Notes: generated from the letters alone by a model not told the origin. A stretch of 48,067 bases of DNA from Hyphomicrobiales bacterium (GCA_003140315.1 PLJS01000205.1:1-48067), one strand, 5' to 3'. Positions 1 to 8,469 are shown, counted from the stretch's first letter. Made by a program: numbers and translations.

Positions 1-77
1 TTCTGACTCAGTAGGACTAGGGCTGTTTGAAAATTCGAATGGAACGATGAGTGCGAAGCGAGCCGAACGCTCGGATA

Positions 78-101
78 CCCTCTTCCCTTGTGGGAGAGAG
101 G
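78..101. terminator. Imperfect GC-rich hairpin, possible terminator
   Basis: An imperfect inverted repeat (ccctcttccc, loop ttgt, gggagagagg) lies about 30 bases past the stop codon of the minus-strand solute-binding protein gene. It could end that transcript, or it could be a fragment of a dispersed palindromic repeat. No clean T-run follows on either strand, so the call is weak. I see no gene in bases 1-130. Confidence 0.3.
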
Positions 102-130
102 AAAGCAGAGATCGCGGCACGGCCTCGATG

Positions 131-1099
131 CTAATTCACCTTGATGTTCGCCGCCTTGATGACCGGCGTCCAGCGCGCGATGTCGGCGTCGATCAGTGCG
201 CGGAATTCGGCCGGCGTGTCGCCCACGGGCTCCATCAGTTGAGCGGCGAACTTCGCCTTCAGTTCGCCAGACTGGATCGCCTCGACGACCTCGCGCTGGA
301 TCTTGTCGAGGATCGCCTGCGGCGTTCCGGCCGGCGCGACCAATCCGTTCCAGGCGTCGGCCTCCACGTCGATGCCGCTTTCCTTCAAGGTCGGAACGTC
401 GGGCAGGAAGGGCGAGCGCTTCGCGGTGCTGACCGCGAGGATCGTCACGGCGCCGCTCGCCGCATGCGGTGTCACCGAGATCGCCGGCATCACTGCCATC
501 TGCACGTCGCCGCGGATCAGCGACTGCATGACCTGGGGCGAGGAGCCATAGGGAAGGTGCACGACCTGCGTGCCGCTCTTCTGCGCGATCGCCTCCATGG
601 CGAGGTGCGACAGCGAGCCGGTGCCGATCGAGCCGAAATTGTACTTACCGGGATTTTTCTTCAACAGGTCGATCAGCTCCGCGACGTTCTTCACGCCGAG
701 ATTGGCCGGCACGGCAAGCACGCTCGGTTGCGTCGTCAACGCGGTGATCAGCGCGAGCTCCTTGCGCGGGTCGTAGGGCATCTTGGAGAAGAGGAGCGTG
801 TTGATCGCGAGCGGCCCGCCGATGCTGACGCCGATCGTGTAGCCGTCGGGCTCGGCCTTCGCGACGGCGTCGGTGCCGGTCATGCCGCTCGCGCCCGGCT
901 TGTTCTCGATGATGAAGCTCTGCCCGAGCTTCTGCTGCAAGCGGTCGGCGATGAGGCGCGCGATCGTGTCCGGCGTGGCGCCGGCGCCGAACGGCACGAT
1001 GATGCGGACGGTCCTTGTCGGCCACTCCTGCGCGGCCGCCGGCAGGGCGGACAGCGCGGACAGCGCGAAAATGAGCGCCGGCGCGATCAGCCGTCTCAT
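131..1099 (-). CDS. Bug-family (TctC-like) periplasmic solute-binding protein
   Basis: Tripartite tricarboxylate transporter substrate-binding protein of the Bug family. It is expected to capture a small, usually carboxylated, ligand in the periplasm. The 322-residue product begins with a signal peptide (MRRLIAPALIFALSALSALPAAAQ) followed by the family's N-terminal run WPTRTVRIIVPFGAGATPDTIAR. Later come the typical GYTIG, LPYG and VPTLKESG segments. Length fits the family (about 320). The frame stays open further upstream, but the ATG at 1099 has a GAGGAA Shine-Dalgarno and starts the signal peptide directly. No TctA or TctB membrane subunit is adjacent; such orphan Bug genes are common, and the ligand cannot be told from sequence. 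The 284 bases upstream hold the divergent promoter region shared with the YfgM-like gene, with no gene visible. Confidence 0.9.
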   Translation of the reverse strand: MRRLIAPALIFALSALSALPAAAQEWPTRTVRIIVPFGAGATPDTIARLIADRLQQKLGQSFIIENKPGASGMTGTDAVAKAEPDGYTIGVSIGGPLAINTLLFSKMPYDPRKELALITALTTQPSVLAVPANLGVKNVAELIDLLKKNPGKYNFGSIGTGSLSHLAMEAIAQKSGTQVVHLPYGSSPQVMQSLIRGDVQMAVMPAISVTPHAASGAVTILAVSTAKRSPFLPDVPTLKESGIDVEADAWNGLVAPAGTPQAILDKIQREVVEAIQSGELKAKFAAQLMEPVGDTPAEFRALIDADIARWTPVIKAANIKVN

Positions 1100-1383
1100 G
1101 CGATGTTCCTCCCCGGTCGCCGCCCGTGCGCCGGGCGATCCGCAGCGGGCATATGTCCGGCCCGCTTCCGCCGGGTCAAGATGACGCGTTGCCTCCCAAA
1201 AGGCCCCGAGATTGCGGCCGCAAGCCGCTGGCGGGGCTGGAAAAAGGTTAATTTCATCGGCCGCGCCGGAATCTTTGCCATGGCCTTGCCACATCGCTAC
1301 TTTACCCGCGCGCAGGGTCGGAGACCTGCTGTCCCGCGCATTCATCCCGCGCTGACTGGGTCGAAGGTTCGAAGAGAGGTTGC

Positions 1384-2037
1384 GTGTCCGATATTTTCCG
1401 CGAGGTTGACGAGGAAGTCCGGCGCGAGCGGCTGGCGCAGCTCTGGGAGCGGCACAGCGGCCTCATCGTCGGCTTGGCGGTGCTTTTCGTCGTCGCGATC
1501 GGCTGTTGGCGCGGATACGAGTGGTGGGACGCGAAAAAGGCCGCCGAGTCCGGGAGCGCATTCGAGACGGCCGCCTCGCTCGCCGAGGGCGGCAAGTATG
1601 CCGAATCGCAGGCCGCCTTCGCCAAGCTCGCCGCGCAGGGAAGCTCGGGCTACCGCATGCTGGCGCAGTTCCGCGAGGCTGCGGAACTTGCGCGCACCGA
1701 CAAGGACGCTGGCGTGAAGGCCTATGACGCGCTTGCCGCCGATTCGGGTCTCGGGCGCACGCTGCAGGATCTCGCCGCAGCGCGCGCCGGGCTGCTTCTC
1801 GTCGACACCGCGCCGCTTGCCGATCTCGCGGCGCGGCTCGAGCCGCTGACCACGGCGGACCGCACGTTCCGCCACACCGCGCGCGAGCTGCTCGCGCTCG
1901 CGGCTTGGCGCAGCGGCGATCAGGCGGTGGCCAAGCGCTGGTTCGACATGATCACCACCGACACGGAAACTCCTGCCAGCACGCGCTCCCGCATCGACGT
2001 GCTGATCGCGCTGACCGGCACGCGTGACAAGGGTTGA
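1384..2037 (+). CDS. YfgM-like membrane-anchored TPR-fold protein
   Basis: Tetratricopeptide-like protein of the YfgM/TPR_21 type. In gamma-proteobacteria YfgM is an ancillary subunit of the SecYEG translocon that hands proteins to periplasmic chaperones. The 217-residue product has a short charged cytoplasmic start (MSDIFREVDEEVRRERL), one membrane segment at about residues 26-41, and a helical periplasmic region rich in alanine pairs as in TPR folds. It starts with GTG; an AGAGAGG Shine-Dalgarno lies just upstream. It heads the run YfgM-lipoprotein-Der, and the next lipoprotein start is only 10 bases beyond its stop. The yfgM-der linkage is widespread in Proteobacteria and supports the assignment. 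The precise role here is inferred. Confidence 0.85.
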   Translation: MSDIFREVDEEVRRERLAQLWERHSGLIVGLAVLFVVAIGCWRGYEWWDAKKAAESGSAFETAASLAEGGKYAESQAAFAKLAAQGSSGYRMLAQFREAAELARTDKDAGVKAYDALAADSGLGRTLQDLAAARAGLLLVDTAPLADLAARLEPLTTADRTFRHTARELLALAAWRSGDQAVAKRWFDMITTDTETPASTRSRIDVLIALTGTRDKG

Positions 2038-2047
2038 GGGGACTGCG

Positions 2048-2503
2048 ATGCGCAAAACGATCCTGACCGCCGCCGCGTTCGCGCTCACTTTGGCGCTCGG
2101 CGGCTGCGATTCCTTCGATCCGCTCGACAAGTTCCAGGAGTGGGACGTCTTAAGCTCGAAGAAGCCGATCCTGGGCGACCGCCGCGCGGTGTTTCCCGAG
2201 GGCACGCCGGGCGTGCCGAAGGGCGTCCCGCCCGAGATGGTGAAGGGGTACGAGCCGCCGGCCGAGCCGCCGCCGCAGGTCGCCGAGGAAAAGACGAAGC
2301 CCAAGCCGAAGAAGACCGCCGCAAAGCCGAAGCCCAAGAAGGCGCCGGCTCAAGTGCAGCAGACCCCGCCGCCGGCTCAGCCGGCTTCGCCCCCGCAGGC
2401 CACCACCACGCAGCCCGCTCCGAGCGCGACCGCCGCATGGCCTGCCATTCCCGGCTCGCAGCCGACCTGGCCGAGTCAGGCGCCGCCCGCGCAGACGCGA
2501 TAA
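2048..2503 (+). CDS. Small proline/lysine-rich lipoprotein between YfgM and Der
   Basis: Exported lipoprotein of about 151 residues, function unknown. The signal peptide (MRKTILTAAAFALTLALGGC) ends in a clear lipobox, LGGC, with Cys at residue 20. Next comes a short conserved-looking segment (DPLDKFQEWD, then FPEGTPGVPKGVPPEMVKGY). The rest is low complexity: lysine/proline/alanine repeats (KPKPKKTAAKPKPKK) and a proline/glutamine-rich tail. Basic, extended tails like this could reach across the periplasm or touch peptidoglycan or LPS, but that is inference. An in-frame start exists at 2024, but ATG 2048 is chosen because it opens the signal peptide. It occupies the spot between yfgM and der where many Proteobacteria encode BamB; no beta-propeller is present. 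Confidence 0.8.
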   Translation: MRKTILTAAAFALTLALGGCDSFDPLDKFQEWDVLSSKKPILGDRRAVFPEGTPGVPKGVPPEMVKGYEPPAEPPPQVAEEKTKPKPKKTAAKPKPKKAPAQVQQTPPPAQPASPPQATTTQPAPSATAAWPAIPGSQPTWPSQAPPAQTR

Positions 2504-2504
2504 A

Positions 2505-2548
2505 GCATGATCCCGAAAGTGGAAACTGGTTTTCGGAAACGATCATGC
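2505..2548. repeat. Palindromic intergenic repeat, family A (short copy)
   Basis: A 44-base palindromic element immediately after the lipoprotein stop codon. Perfect 8-base outer arms (gcatgatc at 2505-2512, gatcatgc at 2541-2548) enclose inner arms ccgaaa and tttcgg. A longer copy with the same outer arms and the same aactggttttcgg core lies at 26785-26854. Elements of this type are numerous in Bradyrhizobium-like genomes. It sits in the gap before der and may fold in the transcript. Confidence 0.75.
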
Positions 2549-2598
2549 CCGAAGTAGAGGTTGCGCTGCGCGGCTGACCGTGCTCGCCCTATCAGCCC

Positions 2599-3975
2599 AT
2601 GAACTTCACCGTCGCAATCGTCGGCCGGCCGAATGTCGGCAAGTCGACCCTGTTCAACCGGCTGGTCGGCCGGCGCATCGCGCTGGTCGATGATCGGCCG
2701 GGCGTCACGCGCGACCGGCGCGAGGGCGCAGCGCATCTCGGCGATCTCGCCTTCACGGTCGTGGACACGGCGGGCTTCGAAGAGGCCGCAGCCGAAAGCC
2801 TGACCGGCCGGATGGCGGCGCAGACCGACGTCGCGATCGCCGGCGCCGACGCCGTGATGCTGATGATCGATGCGCGCGCCGGGCTGACGCCGGTCGATCG
2901 CGCGTTCGCGGACCTCGTGCGCCGCGCCGGCAAGCCGGTGATCGTCGTTGCCAACAAGAGCGAGGCGAGGGCGGGTGTCGCGGGCGCGTTCGAAGCCTAT
3001 GAGCTCGGCTTCGGCGATCCGGTCTCGATCTCGGCCGAGCACAACGAAGGCTTGGCCGATCTTTACGAGGCGCTGCGCGCGGCGTTGCCGGCTCAAACCG
3101 AAAAGCCGGCTGACGATGAAGTGAAGGACGAGACCGATGGCGAAGCCGCGGACCGGCCGATCCGCGTCGCCGTGGTCGGACGGCCGAATACCGGAAAGTC
3201 GACGCTGATCAATCGGCTCCTCGGCGAGGAGCGCCTGCTCACCAGCCCGGAGGCCGGCACGACGCGCGACGCGATCGCGGTCGAATACGAATGGCACGGC
3301 CGCCATTTCCGGCTGTTCGATACCGCCGGGATGCGGCGGCGCTCGCGCATCGATGAGAAGATCGAAAAGCTCTCAGTCGCCGACACCCTGAACGCGATCC
3401 GCTTCGCCGAAGTCGTGATCGTGCTGATGGACGCGACGCATCCGTTCGAGGAACAGGACGTGCGCATCGCCGATCTGGTGCAGCGCGAAGGCCGCGCGCT
3501 CGTGCTCGGCATGAACAAGTGGGACTTGGCCGAACGCAAGCCAGGTGCCGCCGGCAAGCTGCAGGAGGCGGCGGATTATGAGCTGCCGCAGGTGAAGGGC
3601 GTGCCGATCGTCGCGATCTCAGGGCTGCGCGGCGAGGGTCTCGACCGGCTGATGCAAGCGGTCGCCGACATCCACGCGGTCTGGAACCGCCGCGTCACGA
3701 CGAACGCGCTCAACCGCTGGCTCGGCCACGCGCTCGACTCGCACCCGCCGCCGGCCGTGCGCGGCAGGCGCATCAGGCTCAATTATATGACGCAGGCGAA
3801 GACGCGCCCGCCGAGCTTCGTGCTGTTCTGCACCCGCGCCGACGCGATCCCCGAGGCCTACCAGCGTTACCTGGTGAACGCCTTGCGCGAGGCATTCGAG
3901 CTGCCCGGCGTGCCGATCCGCCTGACCTTGCGCGAGAAGGAAAATCCCTATGCGGGGCGGGCGCGCAAGACATGA
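2599..3975 (+). CDS. der: Ribosome biogenesis GTPase Der (EngA)
   Basis: Essential double-GTPase that acts in late assembly of the 50S ribosomal subunit. The 458-residue protein has two consecutive G domains and a C-terminal KH-like domain. First domain: GRPNVGKS (residues 9-16), DTAGF, NKSE (119-122). Second: GRPNTGKS (194-201), DTAGM, NKWD (306-309). An acidic linker ([14 protein letters not shown]) joins them. All nucleotide-binding motifs are intact and the length is normal. It follows the YfgM-like and lipoprotein genes. Its TGA stop overlaps the ATG of the next gene (ATGA), suggesting translational coupling to the transporter downstream. Confidence 0.98.
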   Translation: MNFTVAIVGRPNVGKSTLFNRLVGRRIALVDDRPGVTRDRREGAAHLGDLAFTVVDTAGFEEAAAESLTGRMAAQTDVAIAGADAVMLMIDARAGLTPVDRAFADLVRRAGKPVIVVANKSEARAGVAGAFEAYELGFGDPVSISAEHNEGLADLYEALRAALPAQTEKPADDEVKDETDGEAADRPIRVAVVGRPNTGKSTLINRLLGEERLLTSPEAGTTRDAIAVEYEWHGRHFRLFDTAGMRRRSRIDEKIEKLSVADTLNAIRFAEVVIVLMDATHPFEEQDVRIADLVQREGRALVLGMNKWDLAERKPGAAGKLQEAADYELPQVKGVPIVAISGLRGEGLDRLMQAVADIHAVWNRRVTTNALNRWLGHALDSHPPPAVRGRRIRLNYMTQAKTRPPSFVLFCTRADAIPEAYQRYLVNALREAFELPGVPIRLTLREKENPYAGRARKT

Positions 3976-5216
3976 GCGTGTCGTCACCGCTCGTGACGAC
4001 GCCGCGCCGCGCCGCTTTCACGTTCATCTTCATCACCGTGCTGCTCGACATGTTGGCGCTCGGCATCATCATTCCGGTGCTGCCGCGCCTCGTCGTCTCG
4101 TTCATGGGCGGTGACGCGGCCGCCTCCGCCGAGGTGCTCGGCCTGTTTGGCACTGCCTGGGCGCTGATGCAGTTCCTGTTCGCGCCGGTGCTCGGCGCGT
4201 TGTCGGATCGCGTCGGCCGCCGGCCGGTGATCCTGATCTCGAATGTCGGGCTCGGGCTCGACTACATCCTGATGGCGATCGCGCCGTCGCTCTCATGGCT
4301 GTTCGTCGGCCGCATCATTTCCGGCGTCACGGCGGCGAGCGTCTCCACGAGCTTTGCCTATGTGGCGGACGTCACCCCGGCGGATCAGCGCGCTACGCGC
4401 TTCGGCCTGCTGGGCGTCGCGTTCGGCGCCGGCTTCGTGTTCGGTCCGGCGCTCGGCGGGCTCGCAGGCGCGGTCGATCCGCGGCTCCCGTTCTGGATCG
4501 CGGCCGGGCTGAGCCTCGCCAACGCGCTTTACGGACTGCTGGTGTTGCCGGAATCCTTACCCCTGGCGCAGCGCATGCCGTTCGCCTGGCGACGTGCCAA
4601 TCCGCTGGGATCGCTCAAGCTGCTGCGCTCGCGGGGCGCCTTGATGGGACTTGCAAGCGTGAGCTTCCTCGGCAGCCTCGCGCATGCGGTGCTGCCCGCG
4701 ATGGCGGTGCTCTACATGAGCTATCGCTACGCCTGGGACGAGCGCATGGTCGGATTCGTCATGGCAGGCGTCGGCGCGTGCGCGATGGTGGTACAGGGCG
4801 CGCTGATCGGGCCCGCGGTCAGGCGCTTCGGCGAGCCGCGTGCGTTGATCGTGGGGCTCCTGTTCGGCGCGGCCGGATTCGCGATGTATGGGGTGGCGAC
4901 CACCGGCGGGCTGTTTCTGTTCGGCGTCCCGTTGATGGCGCTATGGGGCATCGCGAACCCCTCGGCGCTCGGGATGATGAGCCGGATGGTGGGCGCCGAC
5001 GAGCAGGGCCAGCTTCAGGGCGCGAACGGCAGCATCATGGGCATCGCGAACCTGATCGGTCCCGGCCTGTTCACGCTCTCGTTCTCGTTCGCCATCCGCC
5101 CCGAGCTTGGGTTGCGGCTTCCCGGCACGCCGTTCCTGCTGGCTGCCTTGCTGTTGCTGGCCGCGACCGCGATCGCGTGGCGCACGATGCGATCGCCCGT
5201 TACGAAGGCGGCGTGA
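3972..5216 (+). CDS. MFS transporter, TetA/Bcr-like drug exporter family
   Basis: Inner-membrane proton-driven exporter of the major facilitator superfamily, 414 residues, predicted twelve membrane segments. The loop between helices 2 and 3 carries motif A in the form [15 protein letters not shown]. The first helix ([19 protein letters not shown]) and the downstream [13 protein letters not shown] motif C are typical of the 12-helix TetA(B)/Bcr drug:H+ antiporter group. The substrate cannot be told from sequence. The start overlaps the der stop by four bases. The 3' end overlaps the convergent SDR gene by 17 bases (5200-5216). Confidence 0.9.
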   Translation: MSVSSPLVTTPRRAAFTFIFITVLLDMLALGIIIPVLPRLVVSFMGGDAAASAEVLGLFGTAWALMQFLFAPVLGALSDRVGRRPVILISNVGLGLDYILMAIAPSLSWLFVGRIISGVTAASVSTSFAYVADVTPADQRATRFGLLGVAFGAGFVFGPALGGLAGAVDPRLPFWIAAGLSLANALYGLLVLPESLPLAQRMPFAWRRANPLGSLKLLRSRGALMGLASVSFLGSLAHAVLPAMAVLYMSYRYAWDERMVGFVMAGVGACAMVVQGALIGPAVRRFGEPRALIVGLLFGAAGFAMYGVATTGGLFLFGVPLMALWGIANPSALGMMSRMVGADEQGQLQGANGSIMGIANLIGPGLFTLSFSFAIRPELGLRLPGTPFLLAALLLLAATAIAWRTMRSPVTKAA

Positions 5217-5952
5217 AGGTGAGGAATTTCTTGACGCGATAATTGTAGAGCGTGCCGGTCTGCGTATAGGCGGGCAGGCACAGTTCGAGGATCTTCTCGG
5301 CGACGTTCTCCGGCACGTCGAGCGTCGCAGGGTCTTCGCCCGGCATGGCGGTTGCGCGCATGCGCGTGCGGATCGGTCCCGGGTTGAACACGTTGACGCG
5401 CAGACTTGTGGACGCGGTCTCGGCCGCATAGATGCGTGCCATCAGTTCCACCGCGGCCTTCGACACCGAGTAGGGGCCCCAATAGGCGATCGGCGCCCAG
5501 GCGGCGCCCGAGGTGAGAAACACCGCGCGCCCCGCGTCGGATTTTTGCAGCAGCGGATCGAGCGAACGGATCAGCCGGTAATTGGCGGTGACGTTCACCG
5601 CCATCACGTCCTCCCACGCTTTCGGCTCGATATGGGAGAGCGGCGACAGCGCACCGAGCAGCCCGGCATTTGCGACCAGCACGTCGAGCTTGCCGTAGCG
5701 CTCGTTCAGCGAGGCGCCGAGCCGGTCGATGCCGTCGTAGTCCTTCAGATCGAGCGGCACGAGCGTCGCCGAGCCGCCCGCGGTCTTGATCGCATCGTCG
5801 AGCTCTTCCAGGCCTCCGACCGTGCGGGCAATCGCGACGACATGGGCGCCGGCCTTCGCGAGCGCGAGCGCGGTGGCGTATCCGATGCCGCGCGAGGCGC
5901 CGGTGACGAGTGCGATGCGGTCAGCGAGGGGTTTTGGCAAAGCTCTCTCCAT
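5200..5952 (-). CDS. Short-chain dehydrogenase/reductase (SDR)
   Basis: Classical SDR oxidoreductase, NAD(P)-dependent, cytoplasmic, 250 residues, substrate unknown. The Rossmann motif TGASRGIG is at residues 17-24 and NAG at 95-97. The catalytic residues Ser148, Tyr161 and Lys165 (YSVSK) are all present. Asp67-Leu-Lys in the PLDLK segment is the usual adenine-side residue. It is the last gene after purF and the truncated oxygenase, reading away from purF. The start codon coincides with the edge of a 94-base palindrome (5952-6045), so no ordinary Shine-Dalgarno is seen. The ATG 8 bases upstream is out of frame. Its stop overlaps the convergent MFS gene. Confidence 0.92.
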   Translation of the reverse strand: MERALPKPLADRIALVTGASRGIGYATALALAKAGAHVVAIARTVGGLEELDDAIKTAGGSATLVPLDLKDYDGIDRLGASLNERYGKLDVLVANAGLLGALSPLSHIEPKAWEDVMAVNVTANYRLIRSLDPLLQKSDAGRAVFLTSGAAWAPIAYWGPYSVSKAAVELMARIYAAETASTSLRVNVFNPGPIRTRMRATAMPGEDPATLDVPENVAEKILELCLPAYTQTGTLYNYRVKKFLTFTPPS

Positions 5953-6045
5953 TCGTCATGCGCGGGCTCGACCCGCGCATCCACGTCTTTCTTCGCATGA
6001 GGTTTTAAAGACGTGGATGGCCGGGACAAGCCCGGCCATGACGAA
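5952..6045. repeat. Large imperfect palindrome with an inner hairpin in each arm
   Basis: Two 39-base arms (5952-5990 and 6007-6045) are inverted copies separated by a 16-base loop. The outer and inner thirds of the arms match perfectly (ttcgtcatg and catccacgtcttt). The middle thirds differ between the arms, yet each stays self-complementary: cgcggg-ctcga-cccgcg on the left, gccggg-acaag-cccggc on the right. Single-stranded DNA or RNA could therefore fold into a three-armed structure. Similar elements are widespread in Bradyrhizobium-like genomes. It fills the gap between the oxygenase and SDR genes and touches the SDR start codon. Confidence 0.85.
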
Positions 6046-6059
6046 GATGAAAACGCGCC

Positions 6060-6803
6060 TCACGTCCGCCGATACGCGCCGACCCCTTCGCCGAGATGGG
6101 CGTTGTTGGCTTCGCGAATCTTCGCGGCTTCATCATCGTAGAGGAACGGCAGGAAGGCGTAGCGCCGCCCGCTGGTGATCTTCGATACCGCGTGCAGCAG
6201 CGAGCAGGAGAACACCACCGCGCCGCCGGCCGGCATCTTGAAACCGCGCGGCCCGTATTCGGGAAAGCTGATCCGTCCGCCTTCGAAGTCGTCATTGAGG
6301 TTGATCGACACCGCGAAGCGGCGATGCGCAGTGCCCTTGGTGGTGTTGTCGCGGTGCGCGCGGAAATGCCCGCCGTCCTCGGCCGCGTAGCAGGAGACGA
6401 TGTAGCGCTCCATGCGCGTCGCCTTGAACTGATGCACTTTGAGGATTTCCGGCACGATCCGGCGCAGCACGCGCGCCTGCGTCTGCCGGATCAGTTCCGG
6501 GTCCTGGATGATGTAGTCCTTGCGTCGCTTATGCGCGGCATTGGTCAAAAGCACGGTCTTGCCGTCGACCTCGCGCATAAAGCCGGATTCTTCGCCGCCA
6601 TTCTGCTCGTAGAGGCCGATCAGCTTGGCGCAGAATTCGGGCTCGAACACGTTCGGCAGAATCAGCACCGGGGCCTGGACTTCGAACCCCACGAAGGCCG
6701 CGGGCGGCGGCAGCCGGTCGAGATAGGAAAATAACGCGGTGCGGTCGCTGCCATCGCTGGCGAACGGGAAGAGCGCCATGATCCGCATGGTCGGATCGAG
6801 CAC
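6060..6803 (-). CDS. 2OG-Fe(II) oxygenase domain protein, N-terminally truncated
   Basis: Prolyl-4-hydroxylase-like dioxygenase using Fe(II) and 2-oxoglutarate; substrate unknown. Counting from GTG 6803 the frame gives 247 residues. The metal ligands are present as H150-x-D152 (GGHFRAHRDN) and distal His204 (SLLHAVS), with a 2-oxoglutarate-type arginine in SGRRYAFL. The catalytic domain therefore looks intact. Family relatives I recall carry an N-terminal redoxin-like domain of roughly 120 residues. Here the oxygenase frame continues upstream to about 6860 with domain-like sequence (LGASPKEGG, then FLRFWTVLDP) but has no start codon except GTG 6803. The family's expected N-terminus (TLAIGDPAP) lies in another frame at 6857-6915. 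This reads as an out-of-frame internal deletion; expression of the remaining part is uncertain. Confidence 0.75.
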   Translation of the reverse strand: MLDPTMRIMALFPFASDGSDRTALFSYLDRLPPPAAFVGFEVQAPVLILPNVFEPEFCAKLIGLYEQNGGEESGFMREVDGKTVLLTNAAHKRRKDYIIQDPELIRQTQARVLRRIVPEILKVHQFKATRMERYIVSCYAAEDGGHFRAHRDNTTKGTAHRRFAVSINLNDDFEGGRISFPEYGPRGFKMPAGGAVVFSCSLLHAVSKITSGRRYAFLPFLYDDEAAKIREANNAHLGEGVGAYRRT

Positions 6804-6915
6804 GGTCCAAAAGCGCAGAAAACCGGCGGCGTTTCCGCCTTCTTTCGGGCTCGCGCCGAGGCGCCGGATCGCCGATTGCGAGTGTAACCGCGCGCGATTC
6901 GGCGACGTCGTTCAT
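6804..6915 (-). pseudogene. Remnant of redoxin-like N-terminal domain of the oxygenase
   Basis: The ATG at 6915 lies 15 bases after the purF stop and opens MNDVAESRAVTLAIGDPAP. This matches the start (GDPAPWF-type) I remember for redoxin/2OG-oxygenase fusions. After residue 19 the frame becomes arginine-rich nonsense. In the oxygenase frame, sensible sequence resumes at about 6860 (LGASPKEGGNAAGFLRFW). The junction lies near 6855-6870 beside short GGCGC repeats. About 100 codons appear to be lost, with a frame change. Confidence 0.6.
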
Positions 6916-6930
6916 GAGCCGATCGCCGTT

Positions 6931-8427
6931 TCAGCTCGCTTCGGCGAGCAACGACAATTGCCGCGGCGAATGCTCGCGTGCGGTCAGGTCGGTGAGTGGC
7001 GTCGGGTACTCGCCGGTGAAGCAATGGTCGGTGAACTGCGGCCGCTCGGGATCGCGCCGCTCATAGCCCATGGCGCGATAGATGCCCTCGACCGACAGGA
7101 AGGCGAGCGAATCCGCGCCGATGATGCGGCGCATGCCCTCGATGTCGTGGGTCGCGGCGAGCAGCTTGTCACGCTCCGGCGTGTCGATGCCGTAATAGTC
7201 CGGATGCGTGATCGGAGGCGACGCGATGCGGAAATGCACTTCTTTCGCGCCCGCGTCGCGCATCATCTGCACGATCTTGGTCGAGGTGGTGCCGCGCACA
7301 ATCGAATCGTCGATCAGCACGATGCGCTGGCCGCTGACCACGGCGCGGTTGGCTGAGTGCTTCAGCCGCACGCCGAGCGCGCGAATCTGCTGCGTCGGCT
7401 CGATGAACGTGCGCCCGACATAATGATTGCGGATGATGCCGAGCTCGTAAGGGATGCCGGACGCCTGCGCGTAACCGATCGCGGCCGGCACCCCGGAATC
7501 CGGTACCGGCACTACGACATCGGCCACGACAGGGGATTCCTGCGCGAGCTGCGCGCCCATGGTCTTGCGTACATTGTAGACGGCGCGGCCGCCGACAATC
7601 GAATCCGGCCGCGCGAAATAGATGTATTCGAAGATGCATGGCCGCGGCGCCATCTCGGGGAACGGCTTGTGCGAATGCAGGCCGTCCTCGTCGAACACCA
7701 CCACTTCGCCGTTCTCGACGTCGCGCACATAGCGCGCGCCGATGATGTCGAGCGCACAGGTCTCCGAGGCGAGGATCGGATGGCCGTCGAGATCGCCGAT
7801 CACCAGCGGCCGGATGCCGAGCGGGTCGCGCGCGCCGATCAGCTTCTTGTTGGTGAGGGCGACGAACGAATAGGCGCCTTCGAGTTGGCGCAGCCCGTCG
7901 ATGAAGCGATCGATGAAGCGGTTGCGCAGCGAACGCGCGACAAGGTGCAAGATCACCTCGGTGTCGCTGGTTGACTGCATGATCGCGCCGTCGCGCACGA
8001 GCTGTTTGCGCAGCGTGAGTCCGTTGGTGAGGTTGCCGTTATGGCCGACCGCGAAGCCGCCGCCGTCGAGCTCGCAGAACAGCGGCTGCACGTTGCGCAG
8101 GATGGTCTCGCCGGTCGTCGAATAGCGCACATGACCGACCGCCAGATGGCCGGGCAGGCGCTGGATCACTTCGCGCCGTGAGAAGTTGTCGCCGACAAGG
8201 CCCATCCGGCGCTCGGAGTGGAAGCGGTTGCTGTCGAAGGTGACGATGCCGGCCGCTTCCTGGCCGCGATGCTGGAGCGCATGCAGGCCGAGCGCGGTGA
8301 TCGCCGCAGCTTCCGGATGGCCGAAGATGCCGAAGACGCCGCATTCCTCGCGCAAGCGGTCGGCGTCGAGATCGAGGCGCTGATCCGGGTCCTGATCGAG
8401 GTCCTGGCGGCTATCGGGCTGATGCAT
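6931..8427 (-). CDS. purF: Amidophosphoribosyltransferase
   Basis: First committed step of purine synthesis: PRPP plus glutamine gives phosphoribosylamine. The 498-residue protein has an N-terminal glutamine amidotransferase domain whose nucleophile is Cys29 (EECGVFG), behind a 28-residue Asp/Gln-rich propeptide that should be removed. The C-terminal phosphoribosyltransferase domain carries the PRPP loop VLIDDSIVRGTT. Of the four cysteines that bind the 4Fe-4S cluster in Bacillus PurF, two equivalents look replaced (HPDYYGID and FTDHCFTG segments), so a cluster is unlikely. It lies 42 bases downstream of cvpA, the same pairing as in E. coli. Confidence 0.97.
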   Translation of the reverse strand: MHQPDSRQDLDQDPDQRLDLDADRLREECGVFGIFGHPEAAAITALGLHALQHRGQEAAGIVTFDSNRFHSERRMGLVGDNFSRREVIQRLPGHLAVGHVRYSTTGETILRNVQPLFCELDGGGFAVGHNGNLTNGLTLRKQLVRDGAIMQSTSDTEVILHLVARSLRNRFIDRFIDGLRQLEGAYSFVALTNKKLIGARDPLGIRPLVIGDLDGHPILASETCALDIIGARYVRDVENGEVVVFDEDGLHSHKPFPEMAPRPCIFEYIYFARPDSIVGGRAVYNVRKTMGAQLAQESPVVADVVVPVPDSGVPAAIGYAQASGIPYELGIIRNHYVGRTFIEPTQQIRALGVRLKHSANRAVVSGQRIVLIDDSIVRGTTSTKIVQMMRDAGAKEVHFRIASPPITHPDYYGIDTPERDKLLAATHDIEGMRRIIGADSLAFLSVEGIYRAMGYERRDPERPQFTDHCFTGEYPTPLTDLTAREHSPRQLSLLAEAS

Positions 8428-8469
8428 CTGTTCGCCTTTCAGGCCCCGGCAGGGTTTTCTAAACGCGCT

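Noticed and set aside
1-130. Possible tRNA end or other RNA gene at the window start
   Set aside because: No cloverleaf or CCA-bounded structure can be formed; only a weak hairpin is visible.
47-1717. Long open frame on the plus strand (556 codons) across the solute-binding protein gene
   Set aside because: It is antisense to a clear Bug-family protein and its product is an Arg/Ala/Gly-rich sequence with no domain, as expected of high-GC antisense frames.
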